Shown in pieces: positions 60,514-61,049 of a stretch of DNA of 61,049 nucleotides (within the stretch, counting starts at the first letter, position 1; each line of letters starts with the position of its first letter). Source of the stretch: Acidobacteriaceae bacterium (lineage in GTDB: Bacteria; Acidobacteriota; Terriglobia; Terriglobales; Acidobacteriaceae); assembly GCA_027311125.1 (NCBI GenBank), contig DAICZO010000307.1, forward strand, positions 1 through 61,049, given 5' to 3'. Made by a program: the position numbers and the translations under genes. The notes below the pieces were generated by a model that ran no database searches, had not been told where the DNA came from, and saw nothing but the letters and a program-made list of their open reading frames with translations.

Positions 60514-61049
60514 TTACGCGGTGGGAAACAGGTAACGCAGGACGCTTCCGAGTCGGTTCGACCAAGCCACTTCATCATGGGCTGCATCCTGGTCTCGCAG
60601 GTAGGTTACATCGACGCCGCGTTTCCAGCCTCGCTGAATCAGAAGACTATAAAGCTGATCGGTGTCACGGAGATGACGGGCGCCTTCTGCCGTTCCCATA
60701 TCGAGCCATATCCGGGGTAAAGTGCTTATTTTCTTGTTCGCTACTAAGGTCAGGATTGATCGATGGTTCCACCACAGGGAGGGTGACATTACGGCGAGTT
60801 TCCCGAAGATCTCAGGATGTTCCAGTCCAATATGGAGCGTGATCAGGCCACCGAGAGAGGAGCCTCCAAGCGCTGTGTTGGTCGAGTCGACAAGCGTTCG
60901 GTAAGTAGCATCGATGAAAGGCTTCAACTCTTCGATGAGCAAACGCGCATAACTGCGACCTTCGCCTCCGCCCATCTTGAAGTCGCGAGTTGGGGTGTAC
61001 TCTGCCATGCGGCGAAGTCCTGTGTTTGCAACGCCAACCAGAATTACTG
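60514..61049 (-). CDS. Putative esterase (Fes/EsterD-like alpha/beta hydrolase), 5' partial
   Basis: The frame is open to the window end; its upstream codons read VILVGVANTGLRRMAEYTP, so the gene starts outside. Nucleophile elbow GGSSLGG, DMGTAEG and C-terminal HDEVAWSNRL (catalytic His) match the PF00756 esterases related to enterochelin esterase and feruloyl esterases. Substrate unknown. Its stop is 140 nt from rpsP, same strand. Confidence 0.88.
   Translation of the reverse strand, partial: VILVGVANTGLRRMAEYTPTRDFKMGGGEGRSYARLLIEELKPFIDATYRTLVDSTNTALGGSSLGGLITLHIGLEHPEIFGKLAVMSPSLWWNHRSILTLVANKKISTLPRIWLDMGTAEGARHLRDTDQLYSLLIQRGWKRGVDVTYLRDQDAAHDEVAWSNRLGSVLRYLFPTA

Noticed and set aside
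1..61049. CRISPR arrays, phage or insertion sequences
   Set aside because: No regularly spaced repeats, transposase or phage structural genes were seen.

Overview
The window looks like a chromosomal segment of a soil Acidobacteriota, probably close to the Terriglobia/Acidobacteriaceae (Granulicella/Edaphobacter-like). This is inferred from gene content: a DUF4382/DUF5666-type lipoprotein, paired MacB-like permeases without an ATPase, a TonB receptor with an N-terminal carboxypeptidase-regulatory-like domain, a CHASE2 kinase with a sigma-54 regulator, moderate GC and many starts with a weak Shine-Dalgarno sequence. I see no insertion sequences, phage genes or CRISPR arrays.

Layout. (1) 1-13.6 kb: an envelope/polysaccharide region. 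It holds an ABC exporter (5' end outside the window), a histidine phosphatase, a ChbG/HpnK-type deacetylase, a lipoprotein and a nucleotide-sugar dehydrogenase. A divergent promoter region at 7.26-7.57 kb separates these from a rightward cluster of TPR/beta-barrel porin, NtrC-type response regulator, CHASE2 histidine kinase and FecR-domain protein. Both sides of that region carry a sigma-54 (-24/-12) promoter match around a shared set of GGGACACAC repeats; the rightward match is near-perfect. (2) 13.6-25.3 kb: a PpiD-like foldase, MalQ, a small conserved-looking protein coupled to a stand-alone NAD-binding dehydrogenase domain, two MacB-type permeases, a GH31 glucosidase, a DUF2165 membrane protein and a cytochrome c. 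(3) 25.3-36.5 kb: a compact cluster that appears to take up and break down a small nitrogenous compound. It contains a RidA-like protein, formamidase-like protein, AtzH/HpxZ-like protein, DUF3891 protein, ABC importer, CocE/NonD hydrolase, creatininase-family hydrolase, GlcD-like FAD oxidase, CMP/guanine-deaminase-like protein and amidase. The substrate is unknown; this is the best candidate for an undescribed pathway. (4) 36.5-44.7 kb: polyuronate use. A polysaccharide-lyase-like protein and TonB receptor accompany KduI, KduD, KdgK and KdgA, which together take a 4-deoxy-uronate to pyruvate and glyceraldehyde 3-phosphate. (5) 44.7-54.8 kb: a ClC transporter coupled to a TPR protein, tRNA-Glu, a queuosine-precursor transporter, an RND efflux pair and fumarylacetoacetase. 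(6) 54.9-61 kb: a PIG-L deacetylase, RNase HII and the conserved rpsP-KH-rimM-trmD-rplS order on the minus strand. That order is interrupted between rimM and trmD by an oppositely oriented outer-membrane protein gene. A truncated esterase ends the window.

All functional calls come from reading motifs in the translations. No database search was possible, so family names rest on recognition and substrates are mostly inferred.
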